Of a stretch of 64,000 nt of DNA, positions 11,430 through 23,652 are shown in pieces (the first letter of the stretch is position 1; every line of letters starts with the position of its first letter). The notes under the pieces are model-generated. The model was not told the origin of the DNA. It searched no databases and saw nothing but the letters and a program-made list of their open reading frames with translations. This DNA is from Atherinomorus stipes (taxonomy: Eukaryota; Chordata; Actinopteri; Atheriniformes; Atherinidae): NCBI GenBank assembly GCA_023101725.1, contig JALJCO010012637.1, positions 496,001 to 560,000 of the forward strand. The letters are read 5' to 3'. The translations under genes and the position numbers were made by a program.

Positions 11430-13245
11430 TAGCTCTTCCTTTATGTGTGCATACTGAGTGGGCTGGCGGTGTGTCTGGACGTCTTGCAACCAAAGGAGGA
11501 AAGGGTGAGGGAGGGCTGGAGGGAGAAGGGAGTGAGGTAAGGTAGAGTTTTAAACCATTCCTGAGTTTCATTGGTTTGTTTGTTGAAAATAATCACTTAA
11601 ATAACACAACTATATCAGCCCTATTCGTTACACATAACAAAATAGTAAAGATTTAAGCTTAACAGGGTTTCCGTGTTGGACAGATCTGCAAAGATGAGAA
11701 CTTGTAGCATGCCCGGTCCAGTCTAGGCAGGGATATATCATATGCAAGCTCAGCTCCAGTATTCTCCCTTTGCTCAAATCTTCTGATTGAGTAATTCTCT
11801 CTTGAAATAAAAGTTGAATTTCAACACTTTTTTTCTCCACTCCTGCATACATGCAGGGTTTGCATTATTCACCGTGCTTTGGCTGAAGTATGAAATCAAA
11901 TATGTGCATGCTAACAAGATGGAGCATTGGGGTAGCCCTGAAAAATTAAAGATCTGTGATAATACTCGAGCCTTTTAGCCTCCTTATCGTGTGTGTGTGT
12001 GTGTGTGTGTGTGATGCTGCACGAGTGCGCAATCCAAACCTGTCAGCGCTGAGGAAATGAAAAAAGGTTCCACTTTCCCATGACCTTACCTGATACCAGA
12101 GCTGAGGAACCCGGCCAGGAGGTGCAGGTGAGAGGGTGGTGAAGGGCTGCCGTTTCCATGGTTATAGTTCCCACACACACCAGTGAAGCCAGGTGTTTGT
12201 GAGAGTGACTTTGTGTTCTCGTTGACTGAAACCTGGAGGCTGGTCCCATGCCTCCAGAGTGTGTGTGCAATGAAGTTAGAGTTAGATAAAAGGCAGCAGA
12301 CGGACGACAGACAGGATTACTGGCAAATTAAACAGTTCAGCTCTGGCCGCATCACTGTCTGAGTCTATGGTGTGTGTCTTTGTGTATACTTGGAGGCATC
12401 AGACCAGACCACAGTGCAGAGATAAGTCCTGTGTGGATGGATTTAATATAACTAGTGCGTCAGAGTGTGTGTTTGTGGGCAGTTATGGACCATGTGATGA
12501 CAAGAGGATTTAGAAAAACAGGTTTTCTCTCTCCCCTGTGTGTAATGGGTTAGTCACATTAGCATAAACCTACACAGAAATTTGTTGCTCTTGGATCCAG
12601 TTGGAAACACCCGGGTGGATGAATTCAGTGGCCGAGGCCAATTAGATTTGGTCAAGTTACCGAAGATCTTATGAGCACAATCAAAAGCAACAGCTTCTAC
12701 CAGATATTCAGAAATGTCTAAAGATTTGCAAAACAAAAGTCTTTTGAGTTCTTTTACCAGAGACCAGAAAAACTTGCCAACACATCTGTTTTTTTAGTTC
12801 AGTGTGAAAGAGCTAAATTGGTTTTCAGTCTCACATCAATAACTCTGCAGTAGTCAAGTATATTAACTGGTGCTGATCGGCTTTAGTGGGAACACAAAAG
12901 CCATCAATCCTTACACTAAGTGCTGCACTCAGGGCTGCAAGAGTGGGTTCAGTTCACTTTCTGTTAACAGAATTACTTTTTACTGACTTAACATCTCACA
13001 TGAACTCTCTAAAACTGCCAGCAACAACTTTCAAACAAAGAGACAATAACTCATTTTACCATTCAGTCTCATCGTGTGGGAGAATGATTGCAGCCTAACA
13101 ACAAATGTTGCCCCCTTCGTCCTGCCGCGTGTTTACTAGATGTGGCTTAGTTTCTGTGTAAGTTGTAGCTTTCAGCACTGAAAATAAACGCCCCGGAACT
13201 GGTGGCAGCTAGTTTTTGTGGTTGCACTGGTGTTTTTAAAAAGCT
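11430..13245. other. intronic sequence with a GT microsatellite
   Basis: It is largely unique. A GT repeat lies at 11989-12013. Small ORFs such as 12043-12270 on the minus strand have no domain resemblance. Confidence 0.45.
11989..12013. repeat. (GT)n microsatellite
   Basis: A perfect GT run of about 12 units. Confidence 0.95.
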
Positions 13246-13253
13246 GCTACAAT

Positions 13254-13542
13254 TAGGGCTGCCCGCTAACGCATCAGTTAGATTAATTAATTACACTGCA
13301 AATTAGTGTATCAAAAAAAAAAAATCGTGATTAGAAGAAGAAGAAGACGTGTCAATGAGTCACTGTACAGAACTTTATAGGCTGTGTTGGAGCAGGTTTG
13401 CATGGAAAACTGCGGCCCTTGAGGACCATTGTTCCCCATGACTGCTTTAGCATATATGAGATTTAAATGTGATTAATTAGATTAATTATTTACAAATCCT
13501 GCAATTAATTAGATTATCTTTTTTAATCGCCTGACAGCCCTA
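13254..13542. mobile_element. hAT MITE with attaatta-rich body, 289 bp
   Basis: It starts tagggctgcccgctaacg and ends atcgcctgacagcccta, with flanks gctacaat and gttacaaa (8 bp, two mismatches). The interior repeats gattaattagattaatta. A short piece resembling another hAT family (tgtgttggagcagg ... ggcccttgaggacca) lies inside at 13383-13433. Confidence 0.75.
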
Positions 13543-13550
13543 GTTACAAA

Positions 13551-15852
13551 TAATTACTTTTGGTGTAAAAACTCTATTCATGGTTATTTTTTCTGCATTT
13601 GTTGGAATTTTATGTCTATTTAAGGTAGCTGTGTCTTTTTTTTGTCATTGATAATCTTGATTTGTGCACGTGGCTGTTTTTTTTCCCCCTTTTGTTTGAT
13701 TTGTATCTGTTTTTAGTCTTTGCATGTATTTTTAACTGCTTTCTATTTGTGCTTTCTCAGTGCCACTTTGTTTTTACTTCACAATCATGGTTAATGTTCT
13801 AAAAAGAAAAAGAAAAACTAAAAGAAATTTGTATTTCACATGCTTGTTTTCTTTAGGGTAAAACATTAAAATCTGTCTCTTGCATTATTGCACAGGTAAC
13901 TGAAATGTCACCCGTGCAGAAGATTTATTTACTTTTCCTTTTTAGCATAATGATTATCACTGAACCATAGCTTAAAGGAAGGGCAAATCAAGTATAATGA
14001 CTGCATCCAAATGAGTGTTAACACTCAACAGGATTTCAACCTGATGTATTTTGGCATCTGTCGCCATTAGCGCCGGTCTCCTTGGTGATGGCAGATAAAT
14101 ACCATTACAGTTCTGTAACCTATTTTTGCAACATTGTGCAAATACACACGAGCACATGCATGTATGCTTTCACCAGGGCTGAATCCTCATTATGAGCTCC
14201 ACCTCAGGCCTGTGCCCTCAGAGATCACTGCTGCAGACAAATCAACCTGCTAATGATGGAAATGCTGCCGTTTGAGTTTCAATGTAAAACCCAAATATTC
14301 TACATTTTAATCATTTTGTTGAGAAAAGCAGATCACCCACATATGTAGTCCAGCGAGCTTAGCTGCATTACTGAAGCAGCTTTGCCAGCGAAGGCCATCG
14401 ATCACATATGCACGCCCCTGTTAATAGTTAATCAAGTGTGTACAGGAATGCATGCACCGGTCTGTTTTTGCATGCACATGCAGAAGACGTAGAGGTATCA
14501 GTAGCCTCTCTTTCTCTTCCCCACTTCTACTGAAGGTCACATCGTTCTGCGGGGGCTCGTTACACTAACAAGCACTCAGCTTGCTCCCCAGGGTTCCATC
14601 AGTGGATCTTGCTCAGGGATACCATGCCGAACTGTGGTCAACACCATCCTCTGTTCTTCAATTTTTAACCAGCATTCTTTTTTTTTTTTTTTAAATCAAT
14701 GCTCCTTTTCTCCTTTGATGTACTTCTAACCTCTGAAATGGGAGGAGGAGAAGGCGAGCTCCTCCTCATTCCTGGAGGGAAAATTCGGCAAGGGAAAATA
14801 CAGTGTGTGATAAAGATACTGTCACTGGCTAACATCCTCTTTGTGCTGATATTGTGTGCACGGGCTAGAAAGCAGAAGAGATTTATGTTTGCAGTCAACA
14901 GATTTGTCACTGCGCGGGGAGGTGTGCAGATGAGTAAATAGAAATTCTGACATTATCTGCTTTTCACAACAGATGTGCAAATTTGCAGCCTGTGCTGCTG
15001 CCAAAATGTACATTGTAAACACACAAAAAAAAATGGGAAGAAATGAAATAATTCTGTTTCCAGTTGTTTCCACTGGCTCTGTATCATTAGCAGGTAATGA
15101 GCATACTTCACGCATTTTATATTTGGTTAAAGGTAAAGTTAATAGCATGCCGAACAGGATGAGTAGACTTAATGATCATCCAGAGGGCGTTCATCATTTC
15201 TTATTCTCATCAGCTTCCCTGATGATGAAACTTGTGTTCATGCATGAACATGAGGCAGCTGCAGTGCAGGGAATACCTGTCTTTAAAGCTTGAGCGTACA
15301 CCCTTGTTAGTGGTTCGAGCCTTTTTTTTTTTTTTTATTCCTGTCCGTCCTTCAGCGCTTTTCCATTTGAAGTAATTGAAGAGAGTGTGTTGGAGGCGGA
15401 TTGTTGCTCTGGCTGCTCCCACCGAGCCGCTGCCAGCAGCTACTGCTTGGTATCGAGTTGTGTAAAGAGCTGAGATCCCGCCAAACAAATGCTGAACTGC
15501 AGCTTCGCCCTTGGCTTGTAGTCACTGCTCTCATTATTTATCCCTGCAGCTCTCTGCTTCCCACTTGCAGCAGTTTGCTGTTTAAAATGTTTTCAGGAGT
15601 CCAGAAAGTAAGAAAGCGAAGGTCACTCGTATGTCTGTACCGCACCGCTAACAGAAATTTATTCCGACAAATAAAAGAGTCACTTTTTCTATCAGTTTGA
15701 GCAGTTAGTTGCTTTGTTATCCTGTAATTACCCCCATGCGGCTGAATCAGCTGCTGTGAAGTTAAAAGTGGAGGACAATCTATAAAATTTCTTTCAGAAA
15801 AAAAGGTTCAAGTTGTCATTTCTTACTGTTTTTTTTTCTTTCTCTTTTGCAG
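13551..15852. other. intronic sequence preceding the chst11 exon
   Basis: It contains T-rich tracts (13670-13690, 14678-14692, 15322-15338). The block 14540-15300 has overlapping ORFs of 80-108 aa on both strands with no recognisable domain, so no gene is called. Confidence 0.4.
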
Positions 15853-15938
15853 TCATGCGGAGGAACCCCTTTGTGTCTGAAGGCTGCTGTAGGAAAGGGT
15901 CTCGCAATGCCCTGCAGGAGCTCTACAACCCGTCTCAG
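15853..15938 (+). CDS. chst11: chst11 internal exon (residues ~40-68), stem region
   Basis: Coding exon of carbohydrate sulfotransferase 11, a type II Golgi enzyme that moves sulfate from PAPS to the 4-OH of GalNAc in chondroitin. It is 86 bp: two bases finish a split codon (Val if the previous exon ends in G), then 28 codons starting MRRNPF and ending ELYNPSQ, with a CCRKGSR segment between. This matches the stem region just after the membrane anchor in the vertebrate protein. The acceptor has a long pyrimidine tract ending ttttgcag and the donor is cag|gtagaa. Entry is phase 1 and exit is phase 0. The next coding exon is 33 kb downstream. The preceding exon, with the start codon and membrane segment, was not found in this window. 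The family assignment rests on remembered protein similarity plus exact length agreement. Confidence 0.93.
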
Positions 15939-15942
15939 GTAG

Positions 15943-18097
15943 AAGCTAACACACTCCTACAGCTTTCTTTATTTATCCTTCAATCATCTGATGGCATCAA
16001 CACGGCAGAGGCTGGACAGTTTTACTGTCAGTAAATCATTTATGAATTTATTTAAATGACTGAGCCCTCTGCTCGTTTTTAAGTATCTGCTTAAAAGCTA
16101 CAACCCCATAATAAAATGAGTCCATCTCAAAAATCATAAAGTCACTTTGATAATCTCAGACATGGTAGAGGGAATACTTGTGAAGTTTAATATGTATAAC
16201 AGTGTCAGGACTCTACTTTTCATTTGTGGGACAAAGTTTAATTTTCAGTTCTGACCAGAAACTGGTGTTATAATGACAGCTGCCACCACTCAACATTCGA
16301 TATGTCCATTTGGAGCTGTCTGATGCGTGCCTGATGGAAACGGATCGGTTTCAGCTGCTAGATTTTAAAGGAAATGTTGTCAAACATTCAAAAGTCAACT
16401 ACCAGCATATATAAGCTAAATATGTTCCCGTTGCCACTACAGAAGCTAATTTGGTGTTAAATATTTGTCTAATTTCCAACACAGAAGTAAGACGACTGAC
16501 TGCACTGAACCACTGAAGCTCTCGACCAACCGCGACACGTTTTACGCCCATTTCATGACGTCACCCCAGAACAGACACAGATTCAGAAGGGTCACAGAAT
16601 TGGTTTTAGCACCGGCTTTGTCAGTCGCGTGGACGTTATTTGTAAAAATTGATGGATAATCGGACTCCGATCGAGGGAATAAAATGGAGCAGTCTGTTTT
16701 GGAGCTGTATGCTTGATCCAGACTCTGATATGGAGTTTGAAGTACATACGGTGCCACAGAAACTCCTGACAAGTAAGAAAATAAGCTAACAAGTCATAGG
16801 CTAACAGTTAGCATTGAGCTGGGACACGTTTTGCACTCAGTGGTGTTGTTGTCTGTCTGTGAGGAGTTTTTATGGTGGGAACTGCGTCAGGTTTCAGAAG
16901 TAATCCCTGAGAAAAAACACTTTAATGCCCGAGATTCATAAAGTTGTCAGGAGTGAAGTTCACACACAAAGTTGAGTTTTTTTTTCTGTCCCTGACGATA
17001 AAATCTAACTACTTCTGGCAAGTCGATTCGTCCAGTGCAACAAATAAACTCCAACGCTGAACGCAACCACAGTTTTTTCCAACTTGCCGTCGTCTTCTGA
17101 ACTCTGGAGCTCACCTCTTTTAGCTGATGACTTCTTGTCTTTGAGAAACTCTTCCGGCAGGCTGTTCGTTTCTTCCTCAGACAGTGTGTATAGGTCAGGA
17201 TTCTCCTCCAGTTTCTCTTGAACAAAGAGGGCGTCTTGCTACGATGCCGCATATGCACATTTGTCGCTTCATGTTTTGTGCCACGTCGTTACGTACACCG
17301 GTGGTCAGTTAGTCGTGTTAAGGAAGCTACAGCTTGGTCTGAATATTCATATATATGACTCAAATACTCACAAATGAAGAAAAATAACAACTTAAATGAA
17401 GTTTTTATGTGGAAATAACACACCAACATCCTTAAAAGTCCATTTTTCATTATAGGGCTCCTAATATCAAGGTGGTACTCGGAGATGCTGATGTTTTCCT
17501 AAGGTGGTGCTTAAAGTAAAAAAACGACAACCGCATGTTTATCACTGTCTGAGTGTGTGTTCAACTTCCCTGAGTCTGTAACTATATGGATTACACAGTT
17601 TCTTCCACATGAGCTGGCCTAAAAAGTTTATAACAAAAATAACTGAGTGACACATACACATACAACTGTCTTTCAGCACTGTGCTGAATTTTTAGGCCTC
17701 TGCTCCAAAATTGCAAACCCACAATGAAAAGACTATTTCTGCAACCACAAGGTCTATTTGAACACTTTGAGTCATAGTAAAGGGAACACTTGTGAGATTT
17801 GTTGAGATGAAATATCCGCTTATGTGCTAGTTATGAACAATAAAAGACGATGGTACATAGCATGAATTTAAAAGGTGCCAAAAAAAAACACAAAAAGAAA
17901 CAAAATAAAGGCCTCTAGAGCTTAAAATGTTTTATATAAACTCAATAATTGTGGTATTAGAGATGATCATTTGCTAAATGTGTCCCCATAAGGACTAAAA
18001 CATTAAAACAATTGAATAAGAGGACAATAAACTGAAACATACAAAAAGATGGGTAAGTTTTAATGTTTTTTTTTTTCTGAATAACCCATAATTAAAC
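15943..18097. other. intron 2 start, repeats suspected but not identified
   Basis: Two similar sentences (catggtagagggaatacttg at 16161 and catagtaaagggaacacttg at 17773) suggest an old dispersed or foldback repeat spanning 16100-17850. No coding sequence is recognised. Confidence 0.4.
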
Positions 18098-18276
18098 TAC
18101 AGGGGTTAGACAATGAAACTGAAACACTTGGTTTTAGACCACAATAATTTATTAGTATGGTGTGGGGCCTCCTTTTGCGGCCAATACAGCGACAATTTGT
18201 CTTGGAAATGACATATACAAGTCCTGAACAGTGGTCAGAGGGATTTTAAGCCATACTTCTTGCAGGATAGTGGCCA

Positions 18277-19682
18277 GGGGTCTCATTTATAAAGCTTGCT
18301 TACGCACAAAACAGGGCTTGAAAGTGGCGTAAGTGATTTTCCACGCAAAGTTTCTGATTTATAAAAACAAACCTGACGGGAGAATGTGCGCACCGGTGCG
18401 CACATTCTGAACTTTGCGCACGAACATTTTGGAGACGGGGAAACTGGCGGCACCGCTGGTGAGATGATGAACTTAAGCCACTTTCATGCATTTAACCATT
18501 AATATCAGACTGTAGAGCCTCGTATGGTCCTCAATTAAGCCATACAACCCATAAGCACCCATTCAGGACTTACAGCACAGTGTGTTCGAAGTGTATGTTC
18601 ATCTTCAAATTATGTAGCAATGACAAGTTTATCTATAAAGCAAATTAATGTACAGGATAATTCAAAATGCTTTACATAAAACATAAAAAGCATTGCAGCA
18701 GGGGTGCAGCAGAGAAAACATCAAAACGTAAAAGAATAAAAGATTATTGTTCCATTAATTGTGACAAGCTGTATAGCAATTACTGTAATTACTGAGTAAA
18801 CATAAATACTGCAGTGACACTGTTGCGTAATGCTTTACAATGGATGCGCTGGCATTGCTTGAAGACGATGCCAATGGCAGGATCAGGATGGAGAGAGTCT
18901 TTAGAGACCATGAGGATTTTCTGGCCAATGATGATGACCGGCTAATAATCACATTTACTTTTGCAGCGCTTTTGTCTATGAACTGGACCCAGATACCCTG
19001 ACCACCGAAACCGTGCCCACCCCGACGCATCAGCAGCTGCTGACCACAGCGCACTCCGTTGTGGAGCCATCAACCTCAGCAAAGATCGGCGGAGGTGTTT
19101 ACAGGCGAGGGGAGGGCACGGGAGGGGGAATCGCGCTGCACCACACCAAACAGGTGTTCTGTGTTCTGAATACAGTCGCTCTGACACGGCGTTTCCTCCA
19201 CAACGACTTCTGGAACAGACCTCCGTCACATCACCGCCACAACAACCTGCTGTCACTCAGCAGACTTACGTTTATATGTTTCCTGTGACGCCAAAATAAA
19301 ATGATTTTGTGAGGCTCCACTTCACCAACAAGCACCTCCACTTCCGTCTCCGCGAAATTACGTTTAAATTTCTTTTCGATCGCCACAATTCAGTTTTAAA
19401 TGCCTCAGATCAGCTGGCTCATTTATATGCAGGAACATCCATGAGGTGCTTTGCATTGACCATCTATGGTAGAATGTGGGCGTGTAGGAGGCGGAATATG
19501 AGCCAAATTCACCTGCGCAAACTTCCAGGAAGAGTGTGATTTATAAAGGGGAAGCTGCTTGAATCTGTGCGTACGCACGGTTTTATAAATCTGAATATTT
19601 TTTGGCGTACGCAAACTTTTGGTTTTGGGCGTACGTACACTTTTAGTAAAGATCCTACGCAAAGTTTTATAAATGAGACCCC
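18277..19682. mobile_element. PIF/Harbinger-like internal-deletion derivative nested in Tc1
   Basis: The inverted ends are ggggtctcatttataaa and tttataaatgagacccc, and symmetry extends three bases further (cca/tgg). No clear direct target duplication remains. Subterminal tacgcac/gcgtac words repeat near both ends. Inside, 18841-18950 on the plus strand starts MDALALLEDD and continues RVFRDHEDFLANDDD, resembling the N-terminus of Harbinger transposases. Most of the transposase is missing. Confidence 0.75.
18841..18950 (+). pseudogene. Harbinger transposase N-terminal fragment
   Basis: An ATG at 18841 opens about 35 codons with the RVFRDHEDFL motif typical of fish HARBI1-like transposases, and then similarity ends abruptly. 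The catalytic DDE region is absent. The adjoining 18965-19288 ORF pieces are GC-richer and may come from another part of the same autonomous element. Confidence 0.55.
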
Positions 19683-19684
19683 TG

Positions 19685-20250
19685 GTCACTACGTGATGCT
19701 GGTGGAGGAAAACGGTTCTTGACTTGCTCCTCCAAAACTCCCCAAAGTGGCTCAATAATATTTAGATCTGGTGACTTTGCAGGCCATGGGGAGATGTTCA
19801 ACTTCACTTTCATGTTCATCAAACCAATCTTTCATCAGTCTTGCTGTGTGTATTTGTGCATTGTCATCCTGATACACTGCACCGCCTTCAGGATACAATG
19901 TTTGAACCTTTGGATGCACATGGTCCTCCAGAATGGTTCAGTAGTCCTTAGCCCATCTAGCACAAGTCCTGGGCCAAGCGAATGCCGTAATTTGGGCAGC
20001 TGTGGTTTTACGTTTTTTGGATACAATCCGGGTTAGCACCCGAACATCCCGTTCAGACAGCTTCCTCTTGCGTCCACAGTTAATCCTTTTGGATGTGGTT
20101 CGTCCTTCTTGGTGGTATGCTGACATTACCCTGGATACTGTGGCTCTTGATACATCACAAAGACTTGTCTTGGTCACAGATGCGCCAGCAAGACGTGCAC
20201 CAACAATTTGTCCTCTTTTGAACTCGGATACAATGTTGTATGCATTGCAA
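19685..20250 (-). pseudogene. Tc1-type transposase relic
   Basis: Read on the minus strand, the N-terminal helix-turn-helix part is open at 19938-20177, with words SRATVSRVMSAYHQEGRT, GRKRKLSERD and KTTAAQIT. After it come parts of the DDE catalytic domain in other frames, including QDDNAQIHTA, WFDEHE and SPDLNIIEPLWG, before the Harbinger insertion. The sequence between HTH and catalytic parts is deleted and frames are broken, so no active enzyme is made. Confidence 0.85.
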
Positions 20251-20418
20251 TGTTTTGAGCAAAACGTGCTTTTTACCTGCTAATTGAACCTTCACACTCT
20301 GCTCTTACTGGTGCAATGTGCAATTAATGAATATTGGCCACCAGGCTGGTCTGATTTAGCCATGAAACCTCCCACACTAAAATGTCAGGTGTTTCAGTTT
20401 CATTGTCTAACCCCTGTA

Positions 20419-21835
20419 TTTTCTTTTTAAAGATAAAGAATGCAGCAGGTTTCCAGAGAGGTTCAGCGTTCCAAATCTGTGTTGCTTTACCAGAAAAAAA
20501 CCTGCGAGTCAAAGATGTTTAAAAACTTTACGGCTGGCAGCTTTAGTGAATCTGCTGCCACACTTTACTTTCTTGTTATATTAACAGAAAACTGGAGGAG
20601 CGACTGTTTAAACCTTCTAATAAAACCTTACTTTGTGGAAATCAGTTTACAAAACTCAGAGTCGTATTATTCATTTAAATGTGTCACCTCTTGGATTTTC
20701 ATCCAGGGAAGGGAAACGTCCTCGAATGCATGAGCAACAGGGCAGAGAGCTAAACGAGTGAGTTCAGACCCTAAATGGATCTGATTAATTTGTCATATCC
20801 GTCACTGAAAACCTGTACGACAACAGCAAGTGAGGAAAGACTAACTTAAACCAGCAGATTAAACCTCCAGCTGGTGTAGATGAGGTCTGCCAGACATCTG
20901 ATGCTGTAAGTTTTCTTTTTTCCCTTCCATACGTGTGTTTTCTTTAAGAAAAAAAACCGTCACTCTTTGACTCTTGTGTCCCTGACTGCATGAGCATGCA
21001 CCGTCCTGTTCAAACAGCAGATGTTTCCAATGATAATGGAAATCTGTGGAAAAGTGCAGCACTCATTGTGATGGACCAAACCTTAATATGCAAGCTTAAG
21101 CTGATAGATGCCATATGGTAGGACCTGAATTCATCAACTAACAAATGGAAATGAGGGTAAAGTTTTTGTCGTTGATGGGCAGAATCTTGCAGAACCCCCA
21201 TGCAGGGTGTCGATAGACTCTGCAGCTGTGGCTGTTGTGTTTGAGCATCACCGAGGAAAGAAGCGAGGCCAGAGGACGCTGCTGGAGGAGATGCTGTCAT
21301 GGTGATAGATTGAATCTGCTCCTCTTCTCCTCTCTCATCAGTGTCTGAAGCTTCCTGCCGTCCTGCCTCTCTGTTCCGCAGCCAACCCCGTCCTCATGCT
21401 ACTCTCCTATTGGCGATTTATCACCTTGCCCCCTGGTAAAAGCCTGCAGAGGGCTTTAAGTGGTTTTCTGGATTGCTAAGATTAGACCAGGTTCACACGG
21501 ATTCACTGGAAGCTAATTTTCCGTGCAGGATATTTCCACACCGTCTCACTCATGTGAAGTCTCATTGATATTTTTCTGTGTGCACAGCAGGGTGTTACTG
21601 CTGCTGCAGTCCTCTGAGGTATGTGGTGGACAGACAGCTGTATGTATGTCTGCGTTATTCTCTGTCCAGGTTGAACTGGAGGAATTCAGTCAGAACATTT
21701 TTGCCATTTTTCCCTGACGTCTTCCCTACAATGATGAATTCATTTGAACCTGGGGTTGAATTAAAACCCGCACGTTAAAGAAACGATTGTAAGTTTTGGT
21801 TCCAGATCCAGAGCCCTGACCTGTAGGGAGAGACC
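20419..21835. other. intronic sequence, no recognised feature
   Basis: Moderately complex unique-looking sequence. Small ORFs on both strands show no domain. Confidence 0.45.
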
Positions 21836-21986
21836 TGGGGCCGTATTTATTGAGGGTCTTAGAGGGCCATTTTAGTCCTCAGCGCTGAGAAGTTAGGGAA
21901 TTAATGCTACTCTCAAACTCAAGAAGAAAAGCTATTTATTAACTTTCTCAAATCAAAGAATCACTACTACTGCTCCAAATATTTAA

Positions 21987-22618
21987 AGGGATATTGTGTA
22001 AGTTCTCCTGTTATCTTTTTACAAAAATTGATTATTTGGTTCAAAAGTGTTTTCTCCATTAATCAGTAATCACTCCCATCAACAAACTGAAGTGCTCCTC
22101 TAAGCTCTGAATTTGCCGTTCGTATCACTCATATATAGATTGAACGGGTCGGTTTGGTGGGGGCTACCATGTTGTGTCGCCATGTTTTTACGTTCAGTGG
22201 AAGCGTGACTGCAGGAAACCACTGAAACTCACCGGAGACACCAGAGCTGTCGGCTCAGTTCGAGGTAATGCTATTGAAAAGTCACCGCGGTGCAGTGGGA
22301 GGAACCGAGCGTTACACTGATGCTGCGTTCATGTGCAGTCGGGCAGACGGCCGTCAGTAACAAACCAGATGTCATTTTAATCACAGAAGCCGAGAGAAAG
22401 ACGGTAAAACGTGGGTCAGGAAAAACAATACGACATCGCCATGACAACATATCAGATGTGGACGAAGTCACTGTAACTGACAGACCACGTCTTCACACAG
22501 AGGCTTGTTGATGCCTTCACATGCAGCGGCTGTCGTCCGTCTGCCCGGTTTCATGCAAACACAGCATGAAAAGTACGAGGGAGCTGCTCATGATATACAA
22601 TTATTACACAAAGTCCCT
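21987..22618. mobile_element. TTAA-flanked MITE, 632 bp
   Basis: It starts agggatattgtgtaag and ends ttacacaaagtccct, with TTAA on each side (21983-21986 and 22619-22622). It has no coding capacity. The target fits piggyBac-like transposition. Confidence 0.75.
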
Positions 22619-22921
22619 TTAAGAGACATCCAGAGGTGTCATAAGTGGGTCAGAGTTGCCCGTTGAGGATGGCACTGAGGCGAGGATGGATGTTCTAGCT
22701 TTGTTTGATGACCAACATCTAATCTAATGGTATCATGTGGACAGAATGGGTATAATTTCTGTTACGGATTTCAGAAGGAACCTAATCTTACCGGTAACCA
22801 CATGCAGCAGAGATTTCACACCGCGATTAAAAGTCATCACAATTCTTCCATAAAATCCAAAAATGCACCAGTACCGTTGATGATTTGCATCACAGCCATC
22901 ATTCAACCATTCATCCAATCG

Positions 22922-23262
22922 ACATCTAATGGAACCTTAGACGTCTCGGCTAAAAACAGTCTACCACTGGTCTAAAAGTGAAAGTATTTTAGCCGTTTTA
23001 GACCGTAGCCCTAGCTCCGATGAACTTAGACTAGCTTAGACTAAACCTAAACTGCACTGTACATTGATCAGTGATTGGCCAAATCTTTTGATCCAACATT
23101 TGACCATCATTTATACAGCCTACTGTACAGTTGTTTTTGATATAATATTTAATGATAATGGATTAAATTATAACGTCTAGATTCAGGCTAAAATATAGAC
23201 AGTTGGGTGAATTTTGGTCTAAACTTAGACAAGACGTCTCATAGACGTCTTTGGCTCGCGAT
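22922..23262. repeat. agacgtct-rich foldback-like repeat
   Basis: The palindrome agacgtct occurs at 22930 and twice near 23230-23250, with ggtctaaa words in opposing orientation. It is likely part of a palindromic MITE. Confidence 0.4.
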
Positions 23263-23513
23263 TGGTCCATTAATCCATCTAAAACTGTACTCACGGCACC
23301 AGGTACTGCTGTAACCCTTCTCTGAGACTCACATTTAGGAAGATTCAGTCCTCTAAGTTGCTAAAAGTGTGTGTGAGACACTTGATTAGTAACTTTTAAG
23401 TGCAGCTTCTAGCAAGGAATTTTAAATTTTACTCATAAGTCAACTCTTAACAGTGGGAGTAATTCTAAGAAGTTTGACAAATACCATTATTCCAATGTTT
23501 ATCATTGATATAT

Positions 23514-23622
23514 GGGAGGTGGATGGTCTAGTACTTAATGTCGCAGGCTTTGGTCCGGACAACCTGGGTTTGAGTCCCTACTTACTGTAGGTGATCCACT
23601 ATGGATGCTTGAGCAAGATCCT
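23514..23622 (+). repeat. tRNA-derived SINE head
   Basis: A tRNA-like A box (tggtctagtacttaatg) and B box (gggtttgagtcc, 23567-23579) are spaced as in tRNA genes. A ttgagcaagatccttaa tail follows, common in fish SINEs. It cannot fold as a functional tRNA, so it is called a SINE. Confidence 0.65.
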
Positions 23623-23652
23623 TAAAGACCCACAACGTAACTTTTTACCCTT

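Larger units (their letters stand above)
1..15852 (+). other. chst11: chst11 intron 1, 3' part (partial)
   Basis: This is sequence upstream of the first visible coding exon. In mammals this exon boundary follows a very long first intron, so the stretch is read as intron 1, open at the left edge. I searched by eye for a short exon encoding a Met start, a basic tail and a membrane helix and found none. It holds several DNA-transposon copies, two GT microsatellites and non-repetitive AT-rich sequence; these are listed separately. Confidence 0.75.
18100..20416 (-). mobile_element. Tc1/mariner element (interrupted), 2.3 kb including insertion
   Basis: The perfect terminal inverted repeats start caggggttagacaatgaaac and extend 28 bp, flanked by TA (18098-18099 and 20417-20418). 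The minus strand encodes a Tc1-type transposase relic. A 1.4-kb Harbinger-like element (18277-19682) splits it. Without that insertion the element would be about 0.9 kb, shorter than the usual 1.3-1.6 kb, so internal sequence is also missing. Confidence 0.9.
21836..23488. mobile_element. probable MITE with ggggccgtatttattgag end, hosting another MITE
   Basis: The left end tggggccgtatttattgagg and the right part ttctaagaagtttgacaaatac are roughly inverse, and both flanks carry ctcctctaag/cttagagg-like words. The element encloses the TTAA MITE 21987-22618 and an agacgtct-rich stretch (22922-23262). The right boundary is approximate. Confidence 0.45.

Noticed and set aside
14665..15488. Cluster of 80-108-aa ORFs on both strands upstream of the chst11 exon
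   Set aside because: They overlap each other in several frames, show no known domain, and include homopolymer-derived Lys/Phe runs.
23514..23600. tRNA gene
   Set aside because: A- and B-box-like words exist, but no clean cloverleaf or anticodon stem is visible, and a SINE tail follows; called a SINE.
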